DNA of 64,000 nucleotides from Bradyrhizobium sp. CCGB12 (GCF_024199845.1 NZ_JANADO010000001.1:3472001-3536000), one strand, 5' to 3'. Shown: positions 16,655-25,520, numbered from the stretch's first letter. Notes: generated by a model not told the origin, from the sequence alone. Program-made: numbers and translations.

Positions 16655-16788
16655 ACCTCTCCCCGCTTGCGGGGAGAGGTCGAATTGCGCATCGCGCAAT
16701 TCGGGTGAGGGGGAGTCTCCGCGGAGGCTCTCTGTCACCTCCCTCGCGGAGGCTCCCCCTCACCCCAACCCTCTCCCCGCAAGCGGGG
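16655..16788. repeat. Composite palindromic intergenic repeat
   Basis: The gap between the binding-protein and permease genes is packed with nested inverted repeats: a 12-bp perfect stem at 16655-16666 and 16669-16680 (loop TT), CGAATTGCG at 16681-16689 paired with 16695-16703, GGGTGAGGGGGAG at 16703-16715 paired with 16753-16765, and CCCCGC at 16775-16780 paired with 16783-16788. It resembles dispersed palindromic units of Bradyrhizobium. In the middle of an operon it may attenuate or stabilise mRNA so that more binding protein than permease is made. Confidence 0.75.
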
Positions 16789-16806
16789 CGAGGGAGAAGG
16801 AAGACA

Positions 16807-18009
16807 TCAGTCCTTCGGACGCAGCTTCTCGACCTCGGCGTCGCTCGGCAAATAGTCCGAACCTTTCTTGTAGGTCGAATCCACCATCACGCCCTTGCCG
16901 TCCTTCAGCGCGGTTTTGCCGACATAGGCACCCAGCGTCGACTGATGGTCGATCTTGCGGAAGGTGATCTCGCCAAACGGCGACGGCAACGAGAGCCCCT
17001 CCGCCGCGGTGATCAGCTTCTCCGGATCGGTCGAGCCGGCCTTCGCCAGGATCGCGGCCGCCGACTTGATGGTCTGGTAGCCGACGATCGAGCCGAGGCG
17101 CGGATAGTCGTTGTACTTGGCCTGGTAGGCCTTCAGGAACGCATCATGCTCGGGCGTCTTGATCGAGTACCAGGGATAGCCGGTGACGATCCAGCCCTCC
17201 GGCGTCTCGTCCTTGAGCGGGTCGAGATATTCGGGCTCGCCGGTCAGGAACGAGACAACCTCGCGCCCCTTGAAAAGGCCGCGGGTGTTGCCTTCGCGCA
17301 CCAGTTTGACGAGATCGGCGCCGAAGGTGACGTTGAGGATCGCTTCCGGATTGGCGGCGGCAACCGCCTGCACCACCGGGCCCGCGTCGATCTTGCCTTG
17401 CGGCGGCCACTGCTCGTCGACCCACTGGATATCAGGGCGCTTCTCCGACATCAGCTTCTTGAACACCGACACGGCCGACTGGCCGTATTCGTAGTTCGGC
17501 GCGATCGTCGCCCAGCGTTTTGCGGGCAGCTTGCTGGCGGCTTCCACCAGCATCGCCGCCTGCATGTAGTTGGAGGGACGCAGGCGGAAGGTGTATTTGT
17601 TGCCCTTGGACCAGGTGATGGCGTCCGTCAGCGGCTCGGCCGCAAGGAAGAACACTTTCTTCTGGTTGGCGAAGTCGCTGACGGCAAGGCCGATGTTCGA
17701 CAGGAACGTGCCCGCGAGCATCGCAACGCCCTCGCTCGACACCAGCTCATTGGCCGCGGTCTGTGCATCCGCCGGCTTGCCGCCGTCATCCTTGGAGATG
17801 ACGACGAGCTTCTTGCCGTTGATGCCGCCGGCCGCATTGACCTCCTCAACCGCGAGCTGCCATCCCTTGCGATAGGGCTCGGTGAAGGCCGGCAGCAGCG
17901 AATAGCTGTTGATCTCGCCAATCTTGATATCCTGCGCCAGGGCCGAATGAGCCATGCCGCCGGCCAGAAGCGCGAAGGCCGCGCCGACAAAAACGTTTCT
18001 TGCTCGCAT
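16807..18009 (-). CDS. LivK-type ABC transporter substrate-binding protein
   Basis: This 400-aa periplasmic binding protein (Peripla_BP_6 family) has a signal peptide ending at about residue 25 (HSALA before QDIKIGEIN). Family features include IGEINSYSLLPAF, AVEEVNAAGGINGKKL and NYEYGQSA. GGAGG five bases before the ATG at 18009 fixes the start; the longer frame is not credible. It is the first gene of the liv operon, separated from the permease by a repeat-rich 201-bp gap. Members of this family bind amino acids, amides or aromatic acids; context suggests a pyridine carboxylate, as inference. Confidence 0.92.
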   Translation of the reverse strand: MRARNVFVGAAFALLAGGMAHSALAQDIKIGEINSYSLLPAFTEPYRKGWQLAVEEVNAAGGINGKKLVVISKDDGGKPADAQTAANELVSSEGVAMLAGTFLSNIGLAVSDFANQKKVFFLAAEPLTDAITWSKGNKYTFRLRPSNYMQAAMLVEAASKLPAKRWATIAPNYEYGQSAVSVFKKLMSEKRPDIQWVDEQWPPQGKIDAGPVVQAVAAANPEAILNVTFGADLVKLVREGNTRGLFKGREVVSFLTGEPEYLDPLKDETPEGWIVTGYPWYSIKTPEHDAFLKAYQAKYNDYPRLGSIVGYQTIKSAAAILAKAGSTDPEKLITAAEGLSLPSPFGEITFRKIDHQSTLGAYVGKTALKDGKGVMVDSTYKKGSDYLPSDAEVEKLRPKD

Positions 18010-18090
18010 CCCAACCTCCAGTTTTGAACTTCTATATCTTGCGCACATGATTTGATCGGAGAACCCGTGCCCGGCTCTCCGGATCACGTC

Positions 18091-18675
18091 TTATCTCAAA
18101 CCGTCCTCGCCCTTGATCTCCGCAACCGTGAGCCCACCGACGCGCGGCAGCGGACGGCCGCTGTCGGTGACGGCGACCGCGACCATGATCTCGTTGGCAC
18201 GCGGTGCGTCGTTGATCTGTACCTCCATGCCGTCGAAATGGCTGCGTACGAAGGCTGCGTCCTTGTGCCCCAGTGGGATGTCCAGCGTCGTGCCCGGACC
18301 GCTGCGCTTCTTCGACGACGGGATCAGTGCTGCGCCCTTGCTCAGGACCTTGCGCACCGGTGCACCCATCTTGGGGTGCAGGATCGCAGCAGCATGTTCC
18401 AGCTCCCCGTTCTCGCCGACTGCTGCGGCCTTGCCGTAGCTCTGGGCCTCGGAACCATCGATGCCGAGCGCAGCGACCGCGCGCTTCGACAGCAGTTCGC
18501 CAAGTTCCTCGCCGATCGCGATGAGCGGCGAGAGGTCCTCGACATATTTCCCTGCAAAGGGATTTTCGATCACGGCGATCGCCGCCGCGCGCCGGGTCGG
18601 CGGCGAGACCTGGCGGCCCATCTCCATCTGCGTCTCTTCAACGACGGTGACGATCTTGCGGATGATCGCGCTCAT
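18091..18675 (-). CDS. AA_synth (DUF1185) family protein
   Basis: This 194-aa protein matches the amino acid synthesis family PF06684 (formerly DUF1185): MSAIIRKIVTVVEE at the start, VIENPFAGKYVEDL, GKAAAVGENGELEHAAAILHPKMG and the central SGPGTTLDIPLGHKDAAFVRSH. Biochemical function is not firmly known. It lies 27 bp after the UPF0280 gene, itself overlapping the 6-hydroxynicotinate reductase gene, so the three form one operon running toward the liv genes. Co-occurrence suggests a role in reduction or ring-opening of the heterocycle, or in cofactor maturation; this is inference. Confidence 0.85.
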   Translation of the reverse strand: MSAIIRKIVTVVEETQMEMGRQVSPPTRRAAAIAVIENPFAGKYVEDLSPLIAIGEELGELLSKRAVAALGIDGSEAQSYGKAAAVGENGELEHAAAILHPKMGAPVRKVLSKGAALIPSSKKRSGPGTTLDIPLGHKDAAFVRSHFDGMEVQINDAPRANEIMVAVAVTDSGRPLPRVGGLTVAEIKGEDGLR

Positions 18676-18702
18676 GTTTGCTTCCCCTGGACTCTTCCCT
18701 GT

Positions 18703-19599
18703 TCAGGCATGAACCGCGTTCTCCAGCACAAGCGGGCGCGCTTCTTGCCGTTCAATATCTTTTGGTCCGATGACAAGCATATCACCACAAAGCTGCAACA
18801 CGGCCCCCTCGATCAATCCGCGCTCGAATAATTGCCGTGCACATTCCGCGCCAGATTCGAGGGCGGCTGCGATCTCGTTGCGGGACAGCTGGCCGACATC
18901 ACGGGTGACGAGGCGTGGACCGAGATCACTGTCGGGCTGAAGCTCGTCGGCAGCGCACCGGATGATGGCGGGATGGCCGGGCAGATCGACTGCGTTGGCA
19001 ATGATGGTGGCCGCCGCATCGGCCTGCGATGCCGTCGCCGCCAGCACCGTCACCGCGTCGGCGATGCCGAGGGAAAAACTGCGACCGTGACGCCCGCTCG
19101 TCGCGACGCCGCGAACGGGATCACCCGCATCGACCGTCATCGTCCGCATGACGCCGGCGCGATCGGGCCGGTCCATCAGACCGACCGAAAAATGCTCACC
19201 CCTGCCAAGATGAAGCGCGATGTCGCCGCCATTGTTGACATAGGCCCGATCGAGCGCCGCGGCGTCCAGCATCGCGCCGAGAATTTCCTCCGCAACGCTG
19301 CCGGCGACGGCGGCCATGGGCGTGACGAAGCAATCGGCGGCATAGGGCGCGACCGCGGTATGCATCCGCAGCGCGACCACGCCCTTCAGCGAAGTCCGCA
19401 CCTCAGCGGCCGTCCGCAGCTCCGGCAATTCCGCGCAGAGCTCGTCGAGGAGCCCGGTGAACCGCCGCGCCGCAGCCTTATGGGCCGCGCGCACCTCGCT
19501 CGCGTCTCCCCTCGCCTCCACGATCAGATCAATCGGACCATCCTGCAAATGCAGCCGCCGGCCATCAGACAGCAATGCGATTTGCGGGAGCCTTGTCAT
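18703..19599 (-). CDS. UPF0280 family (ApbE-like) protein
   Basis: This 298-aa protein of the UPF0280 family is structurally related to ApbE FAD:protein FMN transferases. I see the conserved TAVAPYAADCFVTPMAAVAGSVA-type segment, VNNGGDIALHL, and VRGVATSGRHGRSFSLGIADAVTVLA, which parallel the ApbE flavin-binding core. The ATG at 19599 overlaps the stop of the upstream 6-hydroxynicotinate reductase gene by four bases (ATGA), so the two proteins are made together. A plausible role is flavin insertion into, or interaction with, that reductase. Function of UPF0280 is otherwise unproven. Confidence 0.85.
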   Translation of the reverse strand: MTRLPQIALLSDGRRLHLQDGPIDLIVEARGDASEVRAAHKAAARRFTGLLDELCAELPELRTAAEVRTSLKGVVALRMHTAVAPYAADCFVTPMAAVAGSVAEEILGAMLDAAALDRAYVNNGGDIALHLGRGEHFSVGLMDRPDRAGVMRTMTVDAGDPVRGVATSGRHGRSFSLGIADAVTVLAATASQADAAATIIANAVDLPGHPAIIRCAADELQPDSDLGPRLVTRDVGQLSRNEIAAALESGAECARQLFERGLIEGAVLQLCGDMLVIGPKDIERQEARPLVLENAVHA

Positions 19600-21053
19600 G
19601 CCCGCCGTCCCGGAATCGGGTTCTGCCAAGGCAGCTGCCGAACATCGTCGCCGTTCTGCACTTCGGAGAGTGGCTTCACATAGTCCATGTGGCCGCCGAG
19701 CGCGGCATAGTCGGACAGCTTCATCGTGAACTCGATGGGCGCGACCAGCGCCGGCGTCGGTACATAGCCGAACGCGCCTGAAGGCATCTGCGTGACGTCC
19801 ACCATGTAGGTGATGCCGCCGCCGGGCCAGACATAGACCGGGGCGCCGCCGCTGGTGACGCGCGTCAGCGCGTCCTTCACCGAACGCGTCAGCCTCACCG
19901 GGTTGTCGGTGACGCCCGCGCGCAAGGACCCGCCGGCGCCGGCCATGAACAGCACCGTGCACAGCGCCGGTTCGCAATTCTCCTGGATGCGCTCGACCGA
20001 GAATTTCAGGTCGGCAGGCATCTCGGTCTCGACCGGCTTCAAGGCCTCATCGAGCACGTAATAGGACGAATGCTCGCCGGTGGTTGAGACCATCAGCATG
20101 GTCAGACCGGGCATTGCTTCCTTGGCATCGAACGGCCCAAGGATCGCCAGCGGATCGGAGATGTTGGTGCCGCCCCAGCCGGTGCCGGGATCGGCGACCT
20201 GGAAATAGCGGCCGGGCGTCGAGCGCCGGCCCTTCATCTTGATGCCGGTGTCGGCGATGTCGAGCAGCTTGCCGGCTTGGTGCTCGCTGAGCACGCCGGT
20301 GATGTGATCGTCGACGACGACGACCTCGTCGACCTTGCCGTGCCATTGCTTGGCGAACATGCCGATCGTCGCCGAGCCGCAGCCTACGCGCATGCGCTCT
20401 TCCCTGACGCCGTTGACGATCGGCGGCTGGCCGGCCTGCACCACCACGCTCGCGCCGCCGTCGATGGTGAGCTCGACCGCCTTGCAATTGGCGAGGTCCA
20501 TCAGCGTATCGCAGGTGACGCGGCCTTCCTTCTTGGAGCCGCCGGTCAGATGATGCACGCCGCCGAGCGATAGCATCTGCGAACCATACTCGCTGGTGGT
20601 GACGTGGCCGATCGCCTCGCCCTGCGCGCGAACCGTCGCGGTCTCCGGACCGAGATAGCGGTCGGTGTCGATCTTCACCTTGATGCCGCAATAGGAGAAG
20701 ATGCCTTCGGTGACGACAGTCACCATGTCGACGCCATCGACTTCAGCGGAGACGATGAACGGCGCCGGCTTGTAGTCGGGATAGGTCGTGCCCGCGCCGA
20801 TCGCGGTGACGAAGGTCGAAGGCTCGTGGACGATCTTGCCGTCCCAGTCTTCCGTGCGGCTGAACGGAACGAGCTTGCCGCCATGCGAGACGGTGCGCTC
20901 GAGGATCACGTGCGGATCGACGCGAACGAGCTTGCCGTCGTGATTGGCGTAGCGGTCGCAGGCGCCCGCCGCGCCCGGCTTGATGTAGCACATCACCGGA
21001 CAGGCATCGCAACGGATCTTGTCGATGGCTGCGCTCGTTGTTTCCATCACCAT
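19596..21053 (-). CDS. hnr: 6-Hydroxynicotinate reductase homologue (iron-sulphur)
   Basis: This 485-aa protein resembles the 6-hydroxynicotinate reductase of Eubacterium barkeri, which reduces 6-hydroxynicotinate to 1,4,5,6-tetrahydro-6-oxonicotinate with reduced ferredoxin. Near the N-terminus I see C15, C18, C22 and C32 (CDACPVMC, then GAACD-like GACDRY), a probable [4Fe-4S] site, followed by a long alpha/beta body with GIFSYCGIKVKIDTD, VGCGSATIGMFAK and GTGWGGTNISDP. The frame extends upstream through a regulatory palindrome, so I place the start at MVMETTSAAID, 21053; a second ATG at 21047 is possible. It is divergent from nicAB and overlaps the UPF0280 gene. Function rests on family resemblance plus context. 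Confidence 0.78.
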   Translation of the reverse strand: MVMETTSAAIDKIRCDACPVMCYIKPGAAGACDRYANHDGKLVRVDPHVILERTVSHGGKLVPFSRTEDWDGKIVHEPSTFVTAIGAGTTYPDYKPAPFIVSAEVDGVDMVTVVTEGIFSYCGIKVKIDTDRYLGPETATVRAQGEAIGHVTTSEYGSQMLSLGGVHHLTGGSKKEGRVTCDTLMDLANCKAVELTIDGGASVVVQAGQPPIVNGVREERMRVGCGSATIGMFAKQWHGKVDEVVVVDDHITGVLSEHQAGKLLDIADTGIKMKGRRSTPGRYFQVADPGTGWGGTNISDPLAILGPFDAKEAMPGLTMLMVSTTGEHSSYYVLDEALKPVETEMPADLKFSVERIQENCEPALCTVLFMAGAGGSLRAGVTDNPVRLTRSVKDALTRVTSGGAPVYVWPGGGITYMVDVTQMPSGAFGYVPTPALVAPIEFTMKLSDYAALGGHMDYVKPLSEVQNGDDVRQLPWQNPIPGRRA

Positions 21054-21080
21054 GTCAGAGCCGGCGGACACCGCGGTTAT

Positions 21081-21096
21081 CATTCGTATACGAACG
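21081..21096. promoter_or_regulatory. Operator palindrome upstream of hnr
   Basis: A perfect 12-bp palindrome, TTCGTATACGAA (21083-21094), lies inside a wider imperfect one (CATTCGTA, then TACGAACG). ATCATTCGTATAC also occurs between fpr and the enamidase gene. It sits about 30 bp upstream of the chosen hnr start, well placed for repression. Confidence 0.6.
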
Positions 21097-21233
21097 ATGT
21101 TGCGCGCGGTCCCGATGACTGTCAAGCGGCGGTGCGGCGCAAAAGATGCGGCTGCCGCATAAAACCTCATTTGCGCATCCGCTCTGTCCACAAAGGAGGC
21201 AGTCGCGCTGCAGTGCGGCATGCACGGCTTGCA

Positions 21234-21249
21234 CGTTTGTGTACAAACG
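21234..21249. promoter_or_regulatory. Operator palindrome upstream of nicA
   Basis: Perfect 7-bp arms CGTTTGT and ACAAACG separated by GT lie 54 bp before the nicA start. The right part contains GTACAAA, the half-site of the class A operators at 2.05 and 26.6 kb. NicR-type or TetR binding is inferred. Confidence 0.6.
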
Positions 21250-21302
21250 GTATCGTCGCAAGATAGATTTTGCAGCACTTGGCCGCGGGCTTGGGAACGA
21301 GG

Positions 21303-21785
21303 ATGACGCAGACACCGATCCGCCTCACCGTGAACGGCAGGATCCACGAGGTCACTGCAGAGCGCCAGACGCCGCTGCTCTATGTGCTGCGCAACGACCT
21401 CGCGCTCAACGGGCCGAAATATGGCTGCGGCCTCGGTGAATGCGGCACCTGTACTGTCCTGATCGATGGGGCCGCAGCGCGCTCCTGCGTGATTCCCGTG
21501 AGCGGCTGCGTCGGGCGCGACATCGTTACGCTCGAAGGTCTCGGCACCCGCGACAGGCCTGATGTGGTGCAACAGGCCTTCATCGACGAGCAGGCCGCGC
21601 AATGCGGCTACTGCCTCAACGGCATGATCATGACCACCAAGGCGCTTCTCGCAGTCAATCCACGACCGACCGAACAGGAGGCACTGGCGGCATTGCGCTA
21701 CAATCTCTGCCGCTGCGGCACGCATGTCGAGATCCTGCGCGCGGTGATGCGCGCATCCGGGCAGCTCACCGAGGCCGCTGATTGA
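21303..21785 (+). CDS. nicA: Nicotinate hydroxylase small subunit, two [2Fe-2S] clusters
   Basis: This 160-aa protein of the xanthine dehydrogenase small-subunit class has a plant-type [2Fe-2S] site at C42, C47, C50 and C62, and a second cluster at C101, C104, C136 and C138 (QCGYC, later LCRCG). It carries electrons from the molybdenum centre of the large subunit. Size and layout match NicA of Pseudomonas putida. I start at the ATG at 21303 (MTQTPIRLTVNG), the normal N-terminus for this family, rather than an upstream TTG. The stop overlaps the nicB ATG by one base. Operator-like palindromes lie upstream in the gap shared with hnr. Confidence 0.9.
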   Translation: MTQTPIRLTVNGRIHEVTAERQTPLLYVLRNDLALNGPKYGCGLGECGTCTVLIDGAAARSCVIPVSGCVGRDIVTLEGLGTRDRPDVVQQAFIDEQAAQCGYCLNGMIMTTKALLAVNPRPTEQEALAALRYNLCRCGTHVEILRAVMRASGQLTEAAD

Positions 21786-24700
21786 TGGCCTCCCCTGCTT
21801 CGACCGGAACTACGGGGCCATCCGGCTCGCTCGTCGTCGTCCGTAGCGTGGACGAGGTCACATTCGAAACCTTCGTCCGCATCACCGCGGATGGGTCGGT
21901 CACGGCCTATAACGGCCATGTCGATCTCGGCACCGGCATCCGCACGGCGCTCGGTCAGATCGTCGCCGAAGAATTGGATGTGTCCTTTGCCCGCGTCGTC
22001 GTCGTGCTCGGCGATACCGCATTGGTGCCGAACCAGGGCGCGACCATCGCGAGCGAAACCATCCAGATCACCGCCGTTCCCCTGCGCAAAGCCGCCGCGC
22101 AAGCGCGACACTTCCTGATCGCGCGAGCGGCGGAACGGCTGGAGCTGCCGGAGACCGACCTCAGGATCGAGGACGGCCTCGTGCGCGGGCACGACAACCG
22201 CAGCGTCAGCTATGGCGAGCTGATCGGCGGCGAGACCATTCGCCTCGAACTCGCCGACGACGTCGCCGTGAAACCCGTCGGCGAGTACGCCATCGTCGGC
22301 CAGTCGATGCCGCGTGTCGATCTTCCGGCCAAGGCGACGGGCGAGCTGACCTTCGTGCACGACATCCGCGTACCGGGCATGCTGCACGGCCGCGTGGTAC
22401 GTCCGCCCTATGCCGGTGTCGATGCCGGCCCGTTCGTCGGCACCAGCCTGATCGCCGTCGATGAGTCCTCCGTACGCGATATCCCCGGCATCATAGCCGT
22501 CGTGCGCCTCGGCGATTTCGTCGGCGTAGTCGCCGAGCGCGAGGAGAACGCGATCCGCGCGGCGGAGCAACTCGCGGTGAGCTGGAAGCCAACGCCTGAG
22601 CTCACCAACCTCGCCGACGTCGAGACGGCACTCCGCGCCAATCCCTCGACACCGCGCACGCTGATCGACAAGGGCGATGTCGATGCTGCGATATCAGGTG
22701 CAGCCAGGCCGATGCAGCGCACTTACGTCTGGCCCTATCAGATGCACGCCTCGATCGGTCCCTCCTGTGCCGTCGCCGACTTCCAGGACGGCAACATCCG
22801 CGTCTGGTCCGGCACGCAGAACCCGCATTTGCTGCGCAGCGATCTGGCGCTGCTGATCGAGCGTCCCGAGAGCGAGATCGAGGTCATCCGGCTGGAAGCG
22901 GCCGGCTGCTACGGCCGCAACTGCGCCGACGACGTCACCGCCGACGCGCTACTGCTCTCCCGCGCGGTCGGCCGGCCCGTGCGGGTGCAGCTCACGCGCG
23001 AGCAGGAGCACGCCTGGGAGCCCAAGGGCACCGCGCAGCTCATCGACGTCAATGGCGGCCTCGACGCCGACGGCAGCATCGCCGGTTACGATCTTGCCAC
23101 GCGCTATCCCTCGAACGCCGCGCCGACGCTGGCCCTGCTGCTGACGGGTCGGATCTCGCCCGAGCCCGCCGTTCTCCAGATGGGCGACCGCACCGCGATC
23201 CCGCCCTACGATTACGACAACATGCGCGTCGTCGCCCACGATATGCCGCCGATCGTGCGCGCCTCCTGGTTCCGCGGCGTCTCGGCGCTGCCGAACACTT
23301 TTGCGCACGAATCCTATATCGACGAGGCCGCGACCGAGGCTGGTGTCGACCCCATCGAGTATCGCCTGCGCTATCTCAAAGACCAGCGCGCGGTCGATCT
23401 CGTCAACGCGGTCGCCGAACGCGCCGGCTGGACGCCTCGGCCGGTGCGCGAGGAGAAGGAGGGCGAAGTCGTGCATGGGCGGGGCTTTGCCTATGCGCTT
23501 TATGTCCACAGCAAATTTCCGGGCTATGGCGCGGCGTGGTCGGCGTGGGTCACCGACGTCGCCGTGAACAAGGCGACCGGCGACGTCAGCGTCACGCGCG
23601 TCGTCGCGGGACAGGATTCCGGCCTGATGATCAATCCGGACGGCGTGCGCCACCAGATCCACGGCAACGTCATCCAGTCCGCCAGCCGCGCGCTGATGGA
23701 GGAGGTCTCGTTCGAGCGCGGCGCGGTGGCGGCGCGCGAATGGGGCGCCTACCCGATCATCCCTTTCCCCGATGTGCCCAAGATCGACGTGCTGATGCTG
23801 CCGCGTCAGGACCAGCCGCCGCTCGGCGTCGGCGAATCCGCTTCGGTACCGAGCGCCGCGGCGATCGCGAACGCGATCTTCGATGCCACCGGCGTGCGTT
23901 TTCGCGAGCCGCCATTCACGCCCGAGCGGATCCTGCAAGGGCTGCACGCCGATGCACCGGCGACGCCCCAGGCCCTGCCCGCGCCGGCCCCGTCGCCGCC
24001 GTCTCGCATCTGGGAGAATCCCTTCGCCAAACGCGCCGGCATCTTCGCGACGATTGCGGCCGTCTGCACCGCCGCGATCGGCATCGGCGCCGCTCTCCTG
24101 CCCGGGCGGACCATCGCACCGATCGCACGTCCCGACGCGTCGGTCTATTCCGCCGCGACGATAGCGCGCGGCCAGCAGCTCGCCGCGCTCGGCAATTGCG
24201 CCGAGTGCCACACCAGCCCCGGCGGTGCGATCAATGCCGGCGGGCGTGCGCTGGAGACACCGTTCGGCACGATCTACGCGACCAACATCACGCCCGATGT
24301 CGAAACCGGCATCGGCGCCTGGTCCTATCCCGCCTTCGAGCGCGCGATGCGCGACGGGCTGCATCGCGACGGACGGCAGCTTTATCCCGCCTTCCCCTAC
24401 ACGCACTTTTCAAAGACCAGCGATGCCGACCTTCAGGCCCTCTACGCCTACCTCATGGCCCAGCCTGCAGTGCGCGCGTCAGCAACGGCGAACAGGCTGG
24501 CCTTCCCTTTCAATCTCCGCCCGCTGCTCGCTGGTTGGAATGCGCTGTTCCATCGAACCAAGGAGTTCAAACCCGATCCTGACAAATCCGAGGTCTGGAA
24601 TCGCGGTGCCTATCTCGTCGAGGGCCTCGGCCATTGCAGCGGCTGCCATACGCCACGCAATGCGCTCGGCGCCGAGCAGCGTGAGGCCTATCTCGCCGGC

Positions 24701-25315
24701 GGCTTTACCGAGGGCTGGGAGGCGCCCGCGCTGACGTCGCTCTCGCGCGCGCCGATTCCGTGGAACGAGGACGAACTGTTCGCTTACTTGCGCACCGGTC
24801 ATTCGCGCTATCACGGCGTCGCGGCCGGCCCGATGGCGCCTGTCGTCAGGGACCTCAGGGCCCTCCCCGACCAGGACATCCGCGCGATGGCGGTCTATCT
24901 CAACTCGTTCAATGACATCGCGAGCGACCGGCAAAAGCTGGATGCGCTTGCGATGAGCCTCGAGAGCGCAACGCAGGTTACCGTCGCCTCATCCAGCGGC
25001 GCGCGGCTCTACCAGGGCGCCTGCGCCGTCTGCCACGAGGTCGGCGGCCTGCCGCTGTTCGGCAGCCGGCCCTCGCTCGCGCTCAACAGCAATCTGCACA
25101 GCGCCACGTCGGACAATCTCGTGCAGGTGATCCTGCACGGCATCGCAGAACCGGTATCGAGCGACCTCGGCTACATGCCGGCGTTCAGGAACAGCATGAG
25201 CGACACGCAGGTCGAGGAGCTTGTCAGCTTCCTTCGCAAACAGTTCGCGCCGAACAAGCCGGCCTGGACCGGCGTCCGCGAGACAATCGCGCGTGTGCGA
25301 TCGTCGGCGCACTGA
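21785..25315 (+). CDS. nicB: Nicotinate hydroxylase large subunit: molybdopterin domain plus three cytochrome c sites
   Basis: This 1176-aa protein has about 735 residues of aldehyde oxidase/xanthine dehydrogenase molybdopterin-binding domains, with the catalytic Glu684 in GVGESAS, a hydrophobic helix at about 753-772, and then three haem c motifs: CAECH at 805-809, CSGCH at 951-955 and CAVCH at 1080-1084. The architecture and length match NicB of P. putida (about 1187 aa), which with NicA hydroxylates nicotinate at C6 and passes electrons to the respiratory chain rather than to NAD or oxygen. The helix probably anchors it in the membrane with the haems outside. Substrate could be a related pyridine or an aldehyde (isoquinoline oxidoreductase relatives exist), but hnr and ena nearby favour nicotinate. 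Confidence 0.85.
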   Translation: MASPASTGTTGPSGSLVVVRSVDEVTFETFVRITADGSVTAYNGHVDLGTGIRTALGQIVAEELDVSFARVVVVLGDTALVPNQGATIASETIQITAVPLRKAAAQARHFLIARAAERLELPETDLRIEDGLVRGHDNRSVSYGELIGGETIRLELADDVAVKPVGEYAIVGQSMPRVDLPAKATGELTFVHDIRVPGMLHGRVVRPPYAGVDAGPFVGTSLIAVDESSVRDIPGIIAVVRLGDFVGVVAEREENAIRAAEQLAVSWKPTPELTNLADVETALRANPSTPRTLIDKGDVDAAISGAARPMQRTYVWPYQMHASIGPSCAVADFQDGNIRVWSGTQNPHLLRSDLALLIERPESEIEVIRLEAAGCYGRNCADDVTADALLLSRAVGRPVRVQLTREQEHAWEPKGTAQLIDVNGGLDADGSIAGYDLATRYPSNAAPTLALLLTGRISPEPAVLQMGDRTAIPPYDYDNMRVVAHDMPPIVRASWFRGVSALPNTFAHESYIDEAATEAGVDPIEYRLRYLKDQRAVDLVNAVAERAGWTPRPVREEKEGEVVHGRGFAYALYVHSKFPGYGAAWSAWVTDVAVNKATGDVSVTRVVAGQDSGLMINPDGVRHQIHGNVIQSASRALMEEVSFERGAVAAREWGAYPIIPFPDVPKIDVLMLPRQDQPPLGVGESASVPSAAAIANAIFDATGVRFREPPFTPERILQGLHADAPATPQALPAPAPSPPSRIWENPFAKRAGIFATIAAVCTAAIGIGAALLPGRTIAPIARPDASVYSAATIARGQQLAALGNCAECHTSPGGAINAGGRALETPFGTIYATNITPDVETGIGAWSYPAFERAMRDGLHRDGRQLYPAFPYTHFSKTSDADLQALYAYLMAQPAVRASATANRLAFPFNLRPLLAGWNALFHRTKEFKPDPDKSEVWNRGAYLVEGLGHCSGCHTPRNALGAEQREAYLAGGFTEGWEAPALTSLSRAPIPWNEDELFAYLRTGHSRYHGVAAGPMAPVVRDLRALPDQDIRAMAVYLNSFNDIASDRQKLDALAMSLESATQVTVASSSGARLYQGACAVCHEVGGLPLFGSRPSLALNSNLHSATSDNLVQVILHGIAEPVSSDLGYMPAFRNSMSDTQVEELVSFLRKQFAPNKPAWTGVRETIARVRSSAH

Positions 25316-25355
25316 GGCAACAAGGAAAGCTTGGCTGGGACTCGCCTGCGGCCAT

Positions 25356-25478
25356 CCTTCGAGACGCCCGCCTGCGGCGGGCCCTCAGGATGAGGACGGA
25401 GTGCGTGGCAGCAGTTCTATAGGCAGAGCTGCCGCTTAGCCTCATCCTGAGGAGACCGCGAAGCGGTCGTCTCGAAGG
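25356..25478. repeat. Palindromic intergenic repeat
   Basis: CCTTCGAGACG (25356-25366) pairs with 25468-25478 and CCTCAGGATGAGG (25383-25395) with 25440-25452. Each arm has its own hairpin (GCCCGCC/GGCGGGC at 25366-25382; GACCGC/GCGGTC at 25454-25468). The unit fills the convergent gap between nicB and the dioxygenase gene and could act as a bidirectional terminator. It resembles a dispersed Bradyrhizobium element. Confidence 0.75.
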
Positions 25479-25520
25479 ACGAGGCGCTTGCTCAGCCCCG
25501 CCAAGCCAACATACTTTGAC

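Noticed and set aside
15088..18027. 979-codon plus-strand open frame
   Set aside because: Antisense to the liv permease and binding-protein genes; its Arg/His/Asp/Gln-rich translation is a typical GC-rich shadow with no domain.
22949..24406. 485-codon minus-strand open frame
   Set aside because: Lies fully inside nicB on the other strand; Arg/Gly/Asp-rich shadow without homology.
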